Of a stretch of 64,000 nucleotides of DNA, positions 16,808 to 27,100 are shown one piece after another. This DNA comes from Cupriavidus necator. Its GTDB lineage: Bacteria > Pseudomonadota > Gammaproteobacteria > Burkholderiales > Burkholderiaceae. Position numbers and translations under genes: made by a program. The notes beneath the pieces are model-generated. The model saw only the letters and a list, made by a program, of their open reading frames with translations, was not told the DNA's origin and did no database searches. The number at the start of each line of letters is the position of its first letter. Position 1 is the first letter of the stretch. The stretch spans positions 186,001 through 250,000 of the forward strand of contig NZ_SROX01000006.1 in assembly GCF_013141915.1 (NCBI RefSeq), given 5' to 3'.

Positions 16808-19444
16808 ATGCTGACTTCGCTGCTGACACGCATCGTCCGGCTTGCCACCGCCTGGCCGTGGCGCGTCATCGTGCTGGCGGCATTGCTGACGGCCGCCAGC
16901 GGCATCTATGTGGCCCGCAACTTTGCCATCAACACCGACATCGGCCGCCTGCTCGACTCTGACGCCCCGTGGGCGGTGCGCGACGAGGCCATCGGCAAGG
17001 CCTTCCCACAGCGCGGCCAGATGATCCTGGCCGTGGTGCAGGCGCCGGCCGCGGAACTGGCCGATGCCGCCGCCGATGCGCTGGCCGGCGCCTTGCGCCA
17101 GCAGCCGGCGCGTTTCACTGCGGTCAGCCAGCCGGGGGGCGGCGCCTTCTTCGCGCGCAACGGCCTGCTCTTTGCCGGCACCGGTGAAGTCCGCCAGCTG
17201 ACGCAGCAGCTGACGCAGGCGCGCCCGCTGATCAACGCCCTCGCGCACGACCCGACGCTGCGCGGCCTGTCCGATGTGCTCGCCACCACGCTGGCGCTGC
17301 CGCTGCAGATGGGACAGGTCAAACTGGGCGACATGGCGGGGCTGCTGGACCGCAGCGCCAGCACGCTGGACCAGGTGCTGGCCGGCAAAGCCGCCGCGCT
17401 GTCGTGGGCGGGGCTGCTCGACGACAGCCTCAGGCCCGGCCCGGACGGCCTGGTCTACCGCTATGTTGCGCTCAGCCCGGTGCTCGACTACAGCGACCTG
17501 AAAGCCGGCGCCGCGGCCGCGGGCGCGATCCGGCAGGCCGCGGCCGAGCTGCGGCTGGCGCAGCGCTACCAGGCCACGGTGCGGCTGACCGGCCCGCAGG
17601 CGCTGGCCGACGATGAATTCGCCTCGGTCAGCGAAGGTGCCGTGCTCAACGGCGTGCTGACCGTGCTGGCGGTGGTGCTGATCCTTTGGCTGGCGCTGCG
17701 GTCGGCGCGGCTGATCGTGGCGGTGCTGGCGAGCCTGTTCGCCGGGCTGCTGATCACCGCCGCGCTCGGGCTGGCCATGGTCGGCGCGCTGAACATGATC
17801 TCGGTGGCATTCGCGGTGCTGTTCGTCGGGCTGGGCGTGGACTTCGGCATCCAGTTCGGCGTACGCTACCGCGCCGAGCGCCATGACCGCGACCATATCG
17901 TCGATGCGCTCGGGCTGGCCGCGCGTGCCGTCGGCGCGCCGCTGGCGCTGGCCGCGGCGGCCACCGCGGCGGCGTTCTTCTGCTTCCTGCCCACCGCCTA
18001 CCGCGGCGTGGCCGAACTGGGCCTGATCGCCGGCGTCGGCATGATGGTGGCGTTCACCACCACCTTCACGCTGCTGCCGGCGCTGATTGCCGTGCTCAAG
18101 CCCGGTGGCGAATCGGCGTCACCCGGCTTTGCCTGGCTGGCGCCCGCGGACCGCTTCTTCGACCGCTACCGCAAGCCGGTGCTGCTGGTCGCGGTGCTCG
18201 CGATCCTGGCTGGCGCGCCGCTGCTGCCCCACCTGCGCTTCGACTTCGACCCGCTGCACCTGAAGGATCCGCAGTCCGAATCCATGGCCACGCTGGTGGC
18301 GCTCAAGGATTCCCCCCAGGCCGGCACCGACGATGTCACCGTGCTGGCCGCGTCGCTGCCGGCCGCGCACGCGCTTGCCGGCCAGCTTGCGGCACTGCCC
18401 GAAGTCGCGCGCGCGGTCACGCTGCAGAGCTTTATTCCCGACGACCAGCCGCCCAAGCGGCAGGCCATCGGCCAGGCCTCGGCCGCGCTGATGCCGGCGC
18501 TGACGCAGCCCACCGCGACGCCCGCCACCGACAGCGCGCGCGTCAATGCGCTGCGCAACGCCGCGCGGCAACTGGCCATCGCCGCCGACGAACATCCCGG
18601 CCCGGGCGCCGCCGAAGCGGCGCACCTGGCCGCCACGCTGAAACAGCTGGCCAGCGCGGATGCGCCCATGCGCGACCGCGCCGAGCGCGCCATCGCCGTG
18701 CCGCTGCAACTGGCGCTGGCCAGGCTGAAGCTGGCGCTGGACCCGCAAGCGGTCAGCCGGCAGACGCTGCCGCCCGAGCTGGTGCGCGACTGGGTCACAC
18801 CGGATGGCCGCGCACTGGTCAACGTCAGCCCCAGGCTGCCGCCGCCCGCCAGCGCACGGCGCGAAGCCGAGCTGACGCGCTTCATGGCCGCGGTGCAGCG
18901 CGTGGCGCCCGAGGCCACCGGCGGACCGATCGCCATCCGCGGCTCGGCCGATACCATCATGACCGCGTTTGCGCAGGCGGGCGCCTGGGCGGTGCTGTCG
19001 ATCACCATCCTGCTGTGGATTACGCTGCGCCGCTTCGGCGACGTGCTGCGCACGCTGATCCCGCTGCTGGTGTCGGCCATTGTCACGCTGGAATTGTGCG
19101 TGGTGTCCGGCATTGCGCTGAACTTTGCCAACGTGATCGCGCTGCCGCTGCTGCTCGGCGTGGGCGTCGCCTTCAAGATCTACTACGTGATCGCGTGGCG
19201 GCACGGCAAGACCCAGTTGCTGCAATCCAGCCTGACGCACGCCGTGCTGTACAGCGCGGCGACCACCGCGGTCGCCTTCGGCAGCCTGTGGCTGTCGCAT
19301 CATCCCGGCACCGCCAGCATGGGCAAGCTGCTGGCGCTGGCGCTGGCCTGCACGCTGGTGGGGGCCGTGTTCTTCCAGCCGATCCTGATGGGCCGCCCGC
19401 GCGAAGGCGGCCATCACGGCCCGGACCGGCCGGCCCGGCCCTGA
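16808..19444 (+). CDS. hpnN: HpnN, RND-family hopanoid transporter
   Basis: An 878-residue RND/MMPL-type transporter. The layout is TM1 (residues 18-38), a periplasmic loop, five TMs around residues 285-430 (including [19 protein letters not shown], a proton-relay TM4 motif), TM7 near 460, a second loop, and five TMs near 725-860. HpnN moves hopanoids from the inner to the outer membrane in Rhodopseudomonas. The start at 16808 ([12 protein letters not shown]) fits the family; an in-frame ATG-like codon at 16787 lies at the promoter. mlaA follows after 36 bases in the same direction, so HpnN and MlaA are likely co-expressed, with HpnM on the other side. Confidence 0.92.
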   Translation: MLTSLLTRIVRLATAWPWRVIVLAALLTAASGIYVARNFAINTDIGRLLDSDAPWAVRDEAIGKAFPQRGQMILAVVQAPAAELADAAADALAGALRQQPARFTAVSQPGGGAFFARNGLLFAGTGEVRQLTQQLTQARPLINALAHDPTLRGLSDVLATTLALPLQMGQVKLGDMAGLLDRSASTLDQVLAGKAAALSWAGLLDDSLRPGPDGLVYRYVALSPVLDYSDLKAGAAAAGAIRQAAAELRLAQRYQATVRLTGPQALADDEFASVSEGAVLNGVLTVLAVVLILWLALRSARLIVAVLASLFAGLLITAALGLAMVGALNMISVAFAVLFVGLGVDFGIQFGVRYRAERHDRDHIVDALGLAARAVGAPLALAAAATAAAFFCFLPTAYRGVAELGLIAGVGMMVAFTTTFTLLPALIAVLKPGGESASPGFAWLAPADRFFDRYRKPVLLVAVLAILAGAPLLPHLRFDFDPLHLKDPQSESMATLVALKDSPQAGTDDVTVLAASLPAAHALAGQLAALPEVARAVTLQSFIPDDQPPKRQAIGQASAALMPALTQPTATPATDSARVNALRNAARQLAIAADEHPGPGAAEAAHLAATLKQLASADAPMRDRAERAIAVPLQLALARLKLALDPQAVSRQTLPPELVRDWVTPDGRALVNVSPRLPPPASARREAELTRFMAAVQRVAPEATGGPIAIRGSADTIMTAFAQAGAWAVLSITILLWITLRRFGDVLRTLIPLLVSAIVTLELCVVSGIALNFANVIALPLLLGVGVAFKIYYVIAWRHGKTQLLQSSLTHAVLYSAATTAVAFGSLWLSHHPGTASMGKLLALALACTLVGAVFFQPILMGRPREGGHHGPDRPARP

Positions 19445-19480
19445 ACCGTTCTTCTCGCGCGACCGATCCTGCCTGATTTG

Positions 19481-20296
19481 ATGCCTGTTCCGCTTCGCTT
19501 TCCGACGCTCGCCACGATTACCCTCGCCACCGCCATGCTCACCGGCTGCGCCACCGGCCCGCAAGCCAGTCCGGACGATCCGCTGGAACCGATGAACCGC
19601 GCCATCTTCACCGTCAACGACAAGCTGGACCAGTATGTCGCCGTGCCGGTGGCCAAGGGCTACCAGGCGGTAACGCCGGCGCCGGTGCGCACGGCGGTCA
19701 GCAACTTCTATTCGAACCTTGCGGACATCGGCAACTTTGCCAACAACCTGCTGCAGGGCAAGGGCGTGGCGGCAGCCGAGAGCTTCATGCGGGTGGCGAT
19801 GAATTCCGTGCTGGGACTGGGCGGACTGATCGACCTTGCGACGCCCGCCGGCCTGCCCAAGCATTCGCAGGACTTCGGGCTGACGCTGGGCACGTGGGGC
19901 GTGCCGTCAGGGCCCTACCTGGTGCTGCCGCTGTTTGGCCCCAGTTCTTTTCGCGACGGCGCTGGCCTGTATGTGAATTTCTGGTTCGATCCCACCACCT
20001 ATGCCGAGCCGGCGGTGCGCAACTCGCTGTACGGAATGAACGTGGTCGACGTGCGCACCAACCTGCTGGGGGCGACCGACCTGCTCAAGCTGGCGGCGCT
20101 GGACCGGTACGCGTTCGTGCGCGACGCGTACCTGCAGCGGCGGCGCTACCTGCTCGGCGAGAACACCGCGTTGCCGGACTACGGCGATGACGAAGACGGC
20201 GGCGCGGAGCCGGCATCAAACTCGTCCGCCACGCCCGCCACGCCCGCAGCCACGCCAGCGCCCGCACAGCCGCAGGCGCCGCGCCGAGGCGCTTAG
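19481..20296 (+). CDS. mlaA: MlaA/VacJ-family outer-membrane lipoprotein
   Basis: A 271-residue lipoprotein. The signal peptide ends in the lipobox LTGC, then DPLEPMNRAIFTVNDKLDQY opens the MlaA fold. Later landmarks are GKGVAAAESFMRVAMNSVLG, the DFGLTLGTWGVPSGPY motif and FWFDPTTYAE. MlaA sits in the outer membrane with porins and exchanges lipids with MlaC; here its partner is probably HpnM. An Ala/Pro/Thr-rich tail of about 45 residues follows the fold. Its stop codon overlaps that of the convergent FKBP gene. Confidence 0.9.
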   Translation: MPVPLRFPTLATITLATAMLTGCATGPQASPDDPLEPMNRAIFTVNDKLDQYVAVPVAKGYQAVTPAPVRTAVSNFYSNLADIGNFANNLLQGKGVAAAESFMRVAMNSVLGLGGLIDLATPAGLPKHSQDFGLTLGTWGVPSGPYLVLPLFGPSSFRDGAGLYVNFWFDPTTYAEPAVRNSLYGMNVVDVRTNLLGATDLLKLAALDRYAFVRDAYLQRRRYLLGENTALPDYGDDEDGGAEPASNSSATPATPAATPAPAQPQAPRRGA

Positions 20297-20742
20297 CCGC
20301 CGACGCCCAGCAGCACCACCTCGAAGGTCAGCGTGGCGTTCGGCGGGATCGTGCCGGGCACGCCGCGCGCGCCGTAGGCGGTGCCCGGCGGGCAGGTCAG
20401 GCGGGCCTTGCCGCCCACTTGCATGGCCTGCACGCCCTCGGTCCAGCACGGGATCACACGGTTGAGCGGAAACGAGATCGGCTGGCCGCGCTTGTACGAG
20501 CTGTCGAACTCGGTGCCGTCGGCCAGGGTGCCGCGGTAGTGCACCTGTACCGTGTCGGTGGCCTTGGGCGAGGCACCGTTGCCCTTCACCAGGTGCTGGA
20601 TGGTCATGCCCGACGCCAGTGTCTGCGGCGCCGCGGCTGCGGCAGAGGCGGCAGACGCGGCAGGGGCCGAAGCGGCCGGCCCGGCAGCGCAGGCTGCGCC
20701 GGCAAGGGTCAGGGTGCCAAGGAAGAGCGCGAGTGTTTTCAT
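20293..20742 (-). CDS. Secreted FKBP-type peptidyl-prolyl isomerase
   Basis: A 149-residue protein with a signal peptide (MKTLALFLGTLTLAGAACAA), an Ala/Ser/Pro linker to about residue 40 and one FKBP domain (VQVHYRGTLADGTEFDSSY, GVQAMQVGGKARLTCPPGTA, GTIPPNATLTFEVVLLGV). The residues lining the FKBP proline pocket (Y in HYRG, D in FDSS, and the aromatic W in PCWTEG) are present. It probably helps fold periplasmic or outer-membrane proteins. The start was set at the signal peptide; 29 upstream codons have no similarity. It converges with mlaA with a 3-base overlap of stop codons. Confidence 0.88.
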   Translation of the reverse strand: MKTLALFLGTLTLAGAACAAGPAASAPAASAASAAAAAPQTLASGMTIQHLVKGNGASPKATDTVQVHYRGTLADGTEFDSSYKRGQPISFPLNRVIPCWTEGVQAMQVGGKARLTCPPGTAYGARGVPGTIPPNATLTFEVVLLGVGG

Positions 20743-20966
20743 GGAAGGCCTGGTCTCGAGGTCTGATTGGGGATGCGGCAGTTTAACCGACGCACGCCAC
20801 CGGTATGGCGGCGGCGGCATATCGCGCACCCGGCAGCGCCGGGCGGCAACGGCGGACGCGCCACGGGCATGGTGCGCCGCACCGCGCCGCGCCCGTTACA
20901 CCGGGCGTTTTGCCGTCTACGATGGTTCGTGACAGCCCGCTGCCGCGCGGGCACATGGAGACGGCC

Positions 20967-22301
20967 ATGGCACTGACGGATTCCAGGGACCTCGCGGTCT
21001 CGACCCAGAACGCGCGCTCGGTGGCGCAGTACGAGACGGCCTTGCGCCTGCTGAATGGCTACTATGGCGACCCGCTCGCGGTGATCGACGCGGCGCTCGC
21101 CGATGACCCGGGATTCGCCATGGGCCATGCCCTTCGCGCCGCGCTGGCGCTGACCGCCGGCGATGGCACCGCCGAACCCATGCTGCGCCAGAGCGTCGAA
21201 GCCGGCGAAGCGCTGCACGCCCGCGCCAACGAGCGCGAGCGCCGCCACATCGCCGCGGCGCGCGCCTGGCTCGACGGGGATTTCGAGCGCGCCGTGCGTT
21301 GCTATGGCGACATCGTGATCGATTATCCACGCGACCTGCTGGCGCTCCAGACCGCGCACCTGGGCGACTTCCTGCTCGGCCAGTCGACCATGCTGCGCGA
21401 CCGCGTGGCGCAGGCGCTGCCGCACTGGGATGCCGGCATGCCCGGCTACGGCTACCTGCTTGGCATGCACGCCTTCGGCCTGGAAGAGACCCAACTGTAC
21501 GAGCGTGCCGAGGAAACCGGACGGCGCGCGCTGGAATGCCAGCCGCGCGACCCATGGGCGGTGCACGCGGTGGCGCACGTGATGGAGATGCAGGGCCGGC
21601 TGGCCGACGGCATTGCCTGGCTGGAAGGCCGCCGCCAGGACTGGGCCCCAGACAACATGCTGGCCGTGCACAACTGGTGGCACCTGGCGCTGTTCCTGCT
21701 GGAAGAGGACCGGACCGACGACGTGCTGGCGCTGTATGACAACGCCATCAGCCGGCCCGCGCCCGCCATTGCGCTCGACCTGGTCGACGCTTCCGCGCTG
21801 CTGTGGCGGCTGCACCTGCGCGGCGTCGACGTGGGCCGGCGCTGGCACGCGGTGGCCGACGACTGGCTCGGCCGCGGTGCGGCGGGCTACTACGCCTTCA
21901 ACGACGTGCATGCGATCATGGCCAGCCTGGCCGCGCAGCGCCCCGCGGCGGTCGATCAGGTCCGCGCCGCGCTGGAGCGTGCCGCGCTGGGCAACGGCAC
22001 CAACGCGATGATGTCGCGCGAGGTGGGGTTGCCAATGGCCGATGCGCTGGTGGCATTCGCGCAGGGCGATTACGGCACGGCCATCGAGCTGCTGATGCCG
22101 GTGCGCCTGGTTGCCCACCGCTTCGGCGGCAGCCACGCCCAGCGCGACGTGATCGGCCTGACCCTGATCGAAGCGGCGCTGCGCAAGGGCAGCGGCAACC
22201 TGGCGCTCGCGCTCACGGCCGAGCGCGCCGCGCTCAAGCCCATGAGCCCCAGCCTGCGCCGGCTGGTGCAGCGCGCCGACACCTGCCGCGCGCAGCGCTG
22301 A
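20967..22301 (+). CDS. TTC38-like tetratricopeptide repeat protein
   Basis: A 444-residue soluble alpha-helical protein resembling the tetratricopeptide repeat protein 38 family, present in bacteria and eukaryotes with no defined activity. Family-like traits are YGDPLAVIDAALADDPGFAM near the start, RERRHIAAARAWLDGDFERA, the His-rich PWAVHAVAHVMEMQGR and VHNWWHLALFLLEEDR. The start at 20967 has GGAG 6 bases upstream; an in-frame ATG at 20955 lies four codons earlier. It is transcribed divergently from the FKBP gene. No signal peptide is seen. Function unknown. Confidence 0.78.
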   Translation: MALTDSRDLAVSTQNARSVAQYETALRLLNGYYGDPLAVIDAALADDPGFAMGHALRAALALTAGDGTAEPMLRQSVEAGEALHARANERERRHIAAARAWLDGDFERAVRCYGDIVIDYPRDLLALQTAHLGDFLLGQSTMLRDRVAQALPHWDAGMPGYGYLLGMHAFGLEETQLYERAEETGRRALECQPRDPWAVHAVAHVMEMQGRLADGIAWLEGRRQDWAPDNMLAVHNWWHLALFLLEEDRTDDVLALYDNAISRPAPAIALDLVDASALLWRLHLRGVDVGRRWHAVADDWLGRGAAGYYAFNDVHAIMASLAAQRPAAVDQVRAALERAALGNGTNAMMSREVGLPMADALVAFAQGDYGTAIELLMPVRLVAHRFGGSHAQRDVIGLTLIEAALRKGSGNLALALTAERAALKPMSPSLRRLVQRADTCRAQR

Positions 22302-22361
22302 GGCAGCGCCCGGCGCTGCGGCAACGGCGGGAACCGGCGCCTATACCGCACCTGTCCCGCG

Positions 22362-22530
22362 GTGGAGATTGTCCATCTCGCCGGCATGGCGCTGCTATTC
22401 GGCGCCATCGTGGAAGCGCGGCTGGGACGCCGACGCACCGCCGCCAGCCGGCGCACGCCTGAATGCCATCCTCTCCATCGCCGCATGGCTGCTCGTGATC
22501 TGCACCGCACGGCTGATCGCCCACGCCTGA
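22362..22530 (+). pseudogene. Remnant of a small membrane protein (DUF6644-like)
   Basis: One frame gives VEIVHLAGMALLFGAIVEARLG, split here as VEIVHLAGMALLFGAIV plus EARLG, which looks like the first membrane helix of DUF6644-type proteins. About 50 codons later, in the next frame, RLNAILSIAAWLLVICTARL plus IAHA and a stop resembles the last helix of the same kind of protein. The middle of the protein is missing and the frames differ, so this looks like a gene with an internal deletion and frameshift. The family assignment is from memory of its motifs and is tentative. Confidence 0.35.
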
Positions 22531-22983
22531 CCCGGCACACCGGCACACCGGCACGAAGCATGCCCGCGCCAGGCACGCGCCCCTGCGCGTAAACGCCAAT
22601 CCCCGTCGGATTTCCGGCCAAGCACAATGTATTCACATTTTTGACATTCGATTAAAGTGTCACGCATTGTCGGAAATGGAAATTTTGCTGCCAGATATTA
22701 ATTTTATTCAGGTCTGGCTTGCCGATAAAAATGATCGGCGACGGTCTTGCTGGCAATACCTGGCTCCCGCGGATGCGGCCCGACATGGGCTGCGGCGAGC
22801 CTTGCAGGCAGGGTCCGTACGCCGCGGCGCGTGGGGAACCCCTTTGCATGGCTGCAAGGGTGGGGGCCAACATGAAGTCCGGTTTGCCATCACGGCCTTG
22901 CCGTGGTTTTCGTGGGGGAAACTTGGCGGCGCATCCGCTCCGCCAGGCCGGCTTCGGCTGTCACCCAGGAAACGCATCGGCAC
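22531..22983. promoter_or_regulatory. Long gap with AT-rich island before the AraC-type gene
   Basis: This 453-base gap holds an AT-rich island at about 22615-22735 that stands out from its surroundings. Within it, TGACA (22642-22646) and TGTCA (22658-22662) form an inverted repeat with an 11-base spacer, overlapping a TTGACA hexamer (22641-22646) that could be a -35 box; no good -10 follows at the right distance. Short open frames here show no gene-like features. Confidence 0.35.
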
Positions 22984-24003
22984 ATGAGCAAAGCCACGAT
23001 CCAGACCGCACGCATCGCGGGAAACCATCCGGACCAGATCCGCGCGGCGCTGTCGCCGCTCTATCCCGGGGTTGCGGTACACAGCGCGTCGCCAGCGCTG
23101 GACTTCGAACTGCAGCAACACCAGTTTGGCGAACTGGCGGTGATCCGGCTGTCGACCAGCGCGGCAATCCAGCTGAACCTGGTGCAGCGTGTTGACGGCT
23201 ACCTGCTGCTGACCGCCGCGCAGGGGGCCGGCCTTCAAATCGGCAAGAGCCCGTCCGCGCCGCTGTCGCCGATGCCACCATCGTTCGTGCTGGACATGCA
23301 GCAAGTGGGCGTCTGGCGCTGGCAGCCCGGCAGCTACGACATGGTCATGATCGACGGCGCGCGCCTGCACAACCGGCTGCGGCACCTGCTGGAACGCCCG
23401 CTGGTGCAGCGCGTGAAATTCCACCCGTCGGTCCCGCCCGATGCCCCGGCGCTGCAGCTCGCGCGCGCGCTGGCCGGGGCCGCGCCGGGCTTGCGGCGCG
23501 ATGACGCACGCATGCGCGCTTGCGCGGCAGAGCTGGCGCTGAGCCTGGCCGATGCCCTGGCCTACGCCGTGCTGGACGATATCCCGCACAACTACTCGCT
23601 GCTGCTGGAACAGCGCCACGCCGGGCCCTCGCCGCGGCACGTCAAGCGCGCGATCGACTATATCCATGCCAATGCCCGCGCCGCGCTGGCGCTGGACGAC
23701 ATTGCGCGGGCCGCGCGCGTCAGCGTGCGTACGCTGCAGGCCGGCTTTGCCCGCTTCCAGGGCTGCTCGCCGATGCAGTATGCCAAGCGCGTGCGGCTGG
23801 AAGGCGTCTATGGCGCGCTGCGCGGCGGCGAGCTCGAGCACTCGGTGGCGCAGATCGCGCGGCAATGGGGCTTCAGCCACCTCGGCCAGTTCGCCCATGA
23901 CTACCGCATGGCCTTCGGCGAAACGCCCTCTGAAACGCGGCGCGCACGCCAGAGCGCGTCAAACGACGAGGCCTTCGCCAGCCGCGGCGGCATGCCCGGC
24001 TGA
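22984..24003 (+). CDS. AraC-family transcriptional regulator
   Basis: A 339-residue regulator. Residues 1-200 form an AraC ligand-binding-like domain (AraC_binding_2 type, with FELQQHQFGELAVIRLSTSA). Residues 225-325 form the double helix-turn-helix: LDDIARAARVSVRTLQAGFA and VAQIARQWGFSHLGQFAHDY, then RMAFGETPSE. The start at 22984 fits the fold; the frame extends 27 codons upstream without similarity. The big adhesin gene begins 166 bases downstream in the same direction, so control of adhesin expression is a fair guess, but nothing in the sequence proves it. Confidence 0.85.
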   Translation: MSKATIQTARIAGNHPDQIRAALSPLYPGVAVHSASPALDFELQQHQFGELAVIRLSTSAAIQLNLVQRVDGYLLLTAAQGAGLQIGKSPSAPLSPMPPSFVLDMQQVGVWRWQPGSYDMVMIDGARLHNRLRHLLERPLVQRVKFHPSVPPDAPALQLARALAGAAPGLRRDDARMRACAAELALSLADALAYAVLDDIPHNYSLLLEQRHAGPSPRHVKRAIDYIHANARAALALDDIARAARVSVRTLQAGFARFQGCSPMQYAKRVRLEGVYGALRGGELEHSVAQIARQWGFSHLGQFAHDYRMAFGETPSETRRARQSASNDEAFASRGGMPG

Positions 24004-24169
24004 GCCGCGCCCGCGCAACACCGGGCCTGTCGCTATCGGGATTGCGCAGCGCCTATCAAACCGGCGCACTGTATCGAATCTGAAACAGATCACGCATGGA
24101 CGAATGTGGGCAGGCGCGAATACTGTGCATGCACCACCTACCGGTCACTCAGGATGAAGGAGACTCAGC

Positions 24170-27100
24170 ATGGCTTCGTCAGGCGTTCTGCTCAACCACA
24201 CGGATGTTCCTGTCGCCACTGGCACCCGCACCGTCGCCTCACCTGACGGCCCCGCCAACTTCCTGATTGCCGCGCAGCGCGACAGCGTCGCCAACTACGC
24301 GCGCGAAGGCAACGACCTGCTGCTGACGATGCGCGATGGCAACACGCTGCGGATCCAGGGTTTCTTCACCCACGGCGCGCAGTTCAACAACCTGGTGTTC
24401 GTGCAGGAAGACGGCCAGTGGCTGGCCGATTTCGGCCAGGCGCTGGGCGCGCAGGGCGACGGCATTGCCGAGGCGGCAATGCTGTACGAGCCGATCGGTG
24501 ACAGCAGTTCCACGGCGTTGCTGCTGGGGCTGCTGGGCGCCGCGGCCGGTGCCGGCATCATTGCGGCCGCGGCCAGCAGCGGCGGCGGGGACGATGGCGG
24601 TGGCGGCGTCGGCGTCGGCTCCGGCGGCGGCACCGCACCTGCCAGGCCAACGGTTGCGCCCTCCAACGGCGCGACCCTGTCCGGCACGGCGCCCGCCGGC
24701 AGCACGGTCGGCATCGATTTCACCGGCGACGGCAAGGCCGATGCCACGGTCACCGCCGATGCCGCGGGCAACTGGACTTACACGCCGCCCCAGAAGCTGG
24801 CCGACGGCACCGTGGTCAGCGTGACCGCCACCGACGCCTCCGGCAACACCAGCCCGCCGGCCACGGCCACCGTGGATGGCGCGGCACCGGTGGCACCGAC
24901 GATCAACGCGGTCAGCAATGATGCCGGCACGGCAATCGTCGCGGGAAGCAGCACCAGCGACACCACGCCCACCCTCTCCGGCAGCGCTGAAGCGGGCAGC
25001 ACTATCAGCATCTACAACGGCACGACCCTGCTGGGCACCACCACCGCCGACGCGGCGGGCCACTGGAGCTTCACGCCGCCAGCCGGGCTCACCGATGGCA
25101 ACTATGCGCTGACGGTCACCGCCACCGACGCGGTCGGCAATACCGGGCCTGCCAGCGCGCCCTTCCTGCTGACGGTCGATACGGCAGCGCCCGCGGCCCC
25201 CGCGATCACGCCGGGCGATGGCACCGTGATCGCCGGCACCGCCGAGCCCGGCAGCACGGTCAATATCGACCTGAACGGCGACGGTACCGTCGATGCCACC
25301 GTCACCGCCAACGACAGCGGCAACTGGACCTATACCCCTTCGCCGGCACTGGGCGACGGCACCGTGGTCAGCGTCACCGCCACCGACGCCGCCGGCAATA
25401 CCAGTGCGCCGGCCACCGCCACCGTCGATGCCAGCGCGCCCGCCACGCCGGTGCTCGCCAGCGTGACCGACGACGCCATGCCGTCGACGGGCCCGCTTGC
25501 TGACGGCGACAGCACCAACGATGGCATGCCGACACTGTCGGGCACCGCCGAAGCCGGCAGCACCATCAGCGTCTACAACGGGACCACGCTGCTCGGCACC
25601 ACCATCGCCGATGCCACCACTGGCACGTGGACTTTCACGCCCACGTCACCCCTGCCCGACGGCGCCGTGTCCCTGTCGGTGACCGCCACCGATGCCGCGG
25701 GCAATACCAGCGCGCCCACCACTGCCTTCACGTTGACGCTGGACGCCACGCCGCCGGCGACGCCGGCCATTACCAGCGTCACCGACGACGACCCCGTCCC
25801 AGGCCCGCTGAACTCCGGCGACAGTACCAACGATGCCACGCCGACCCTCACCGGCACCGCCGATGCCGGCAGCACCATCAGCCTCTTCAACGGCACCACG
25901 CTGATCGGCACCACCACCGCCGATGCCACCACCGGCGCCTGGAGCTTCACGCCGACCACGCCGCTGACCGATGGACCCCATGCGCTGACCGCCACCGCCA
26001 CCGATGCATCCGGCAACGTGAGCGCGCCGACCGCCGCCTTCAACCTGACGGTCGATACGGCACCGCCCGCCGATCCGAGCATCAACATTGCCAGCGGCAC
26101 TACGATTGCGGGCACTGCCGAGGCCGGCAGCACCGTTGATATCGACCTCGATGGCGATGGCACGCCGGACGCCACCGTCACCGCCGATGCCACCACCGGG
26201 GCCTGGACCTATACGCCCGGCGCGCCGCTGCCGGACGGCACCGCCATCAGCGTCACCGCCACCGATGCCGCCGGCAACACCAGCGCACCGGCTACCGCCA
26301 CCGTCGATGCCCTCGCACCGTCCGCGCCCAGCATCACCAGCGTCACCGACGACAACCCCGTCCCCGGCCCGCTGAACTCCGGCGACAGTACCAACGATGC
26401 CACGCCGACCCTCACCGGCACCGCCGAGGCCGGCAGCACCATCAGCCTCTACAACGGCACCACGCTGATCGGCACCACCACCGCCGATACCACCACCGGC
26501 GCCTGGAGCTTCACGCCGACCACGCCGCTGACCGATGGGCCTTATGCACTGACCGCCACCGCCACCGATGCATCAGGCAACGTCAGCGCACCGACCGCCG
26601 CCTTCAACCTGACGGTCGACACGGCGCCGCCCGCTGACCCGAGCATCACCGTTGCCAACGGCACCACGCTGGCCGGCACTGCCGAGCCCGGCAGCACGGT
26701 CGACATCGACCTGGACGGCGACGGCACCCCGGAGGGCACGGTCCCCGCCGATGCCACCACCGGGGCGTGGAGCTACTCTCCCACCGGCGGACTGCCCGAT
26801 GGCGCGGTGGCCAGCGTCACCGCCACCGATGCCGCCGGCAATACCAGCGGCCCCGCGACGGTGACCATCGATGCCGTGCCGCCCGCAATCCCGGCGATCA
26901 CCGGTGCCACCGACGACAACCCCCTCCCCGGCCCGCTGAACTCCGGCGACAGCACCAACGATGCCACACCGACCCTCACCGGCACCGCCGATGCCGGCAG
27001 CACCATCAGCCTCTTCAACGGCACCACGCTGATCGGCACCACTACTGCCGATGCCACCACCGGCGCCTGGAGCTTCACGCCGACCACGCCACTGGCCGAT

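Noticed and set aside
16628..17896. N-terminal extension of the hpnM frame to 637 residues
   Set aside because: The extra sequence lies opposite hpnN and precedes a clear signal peptide at 16627.
22667..22987. 106-codon open frame before the AraC gene
   Set aside because: No domain-like features, poor ribosome site, and it spans the AT-rich regulatory island into the AraC start.
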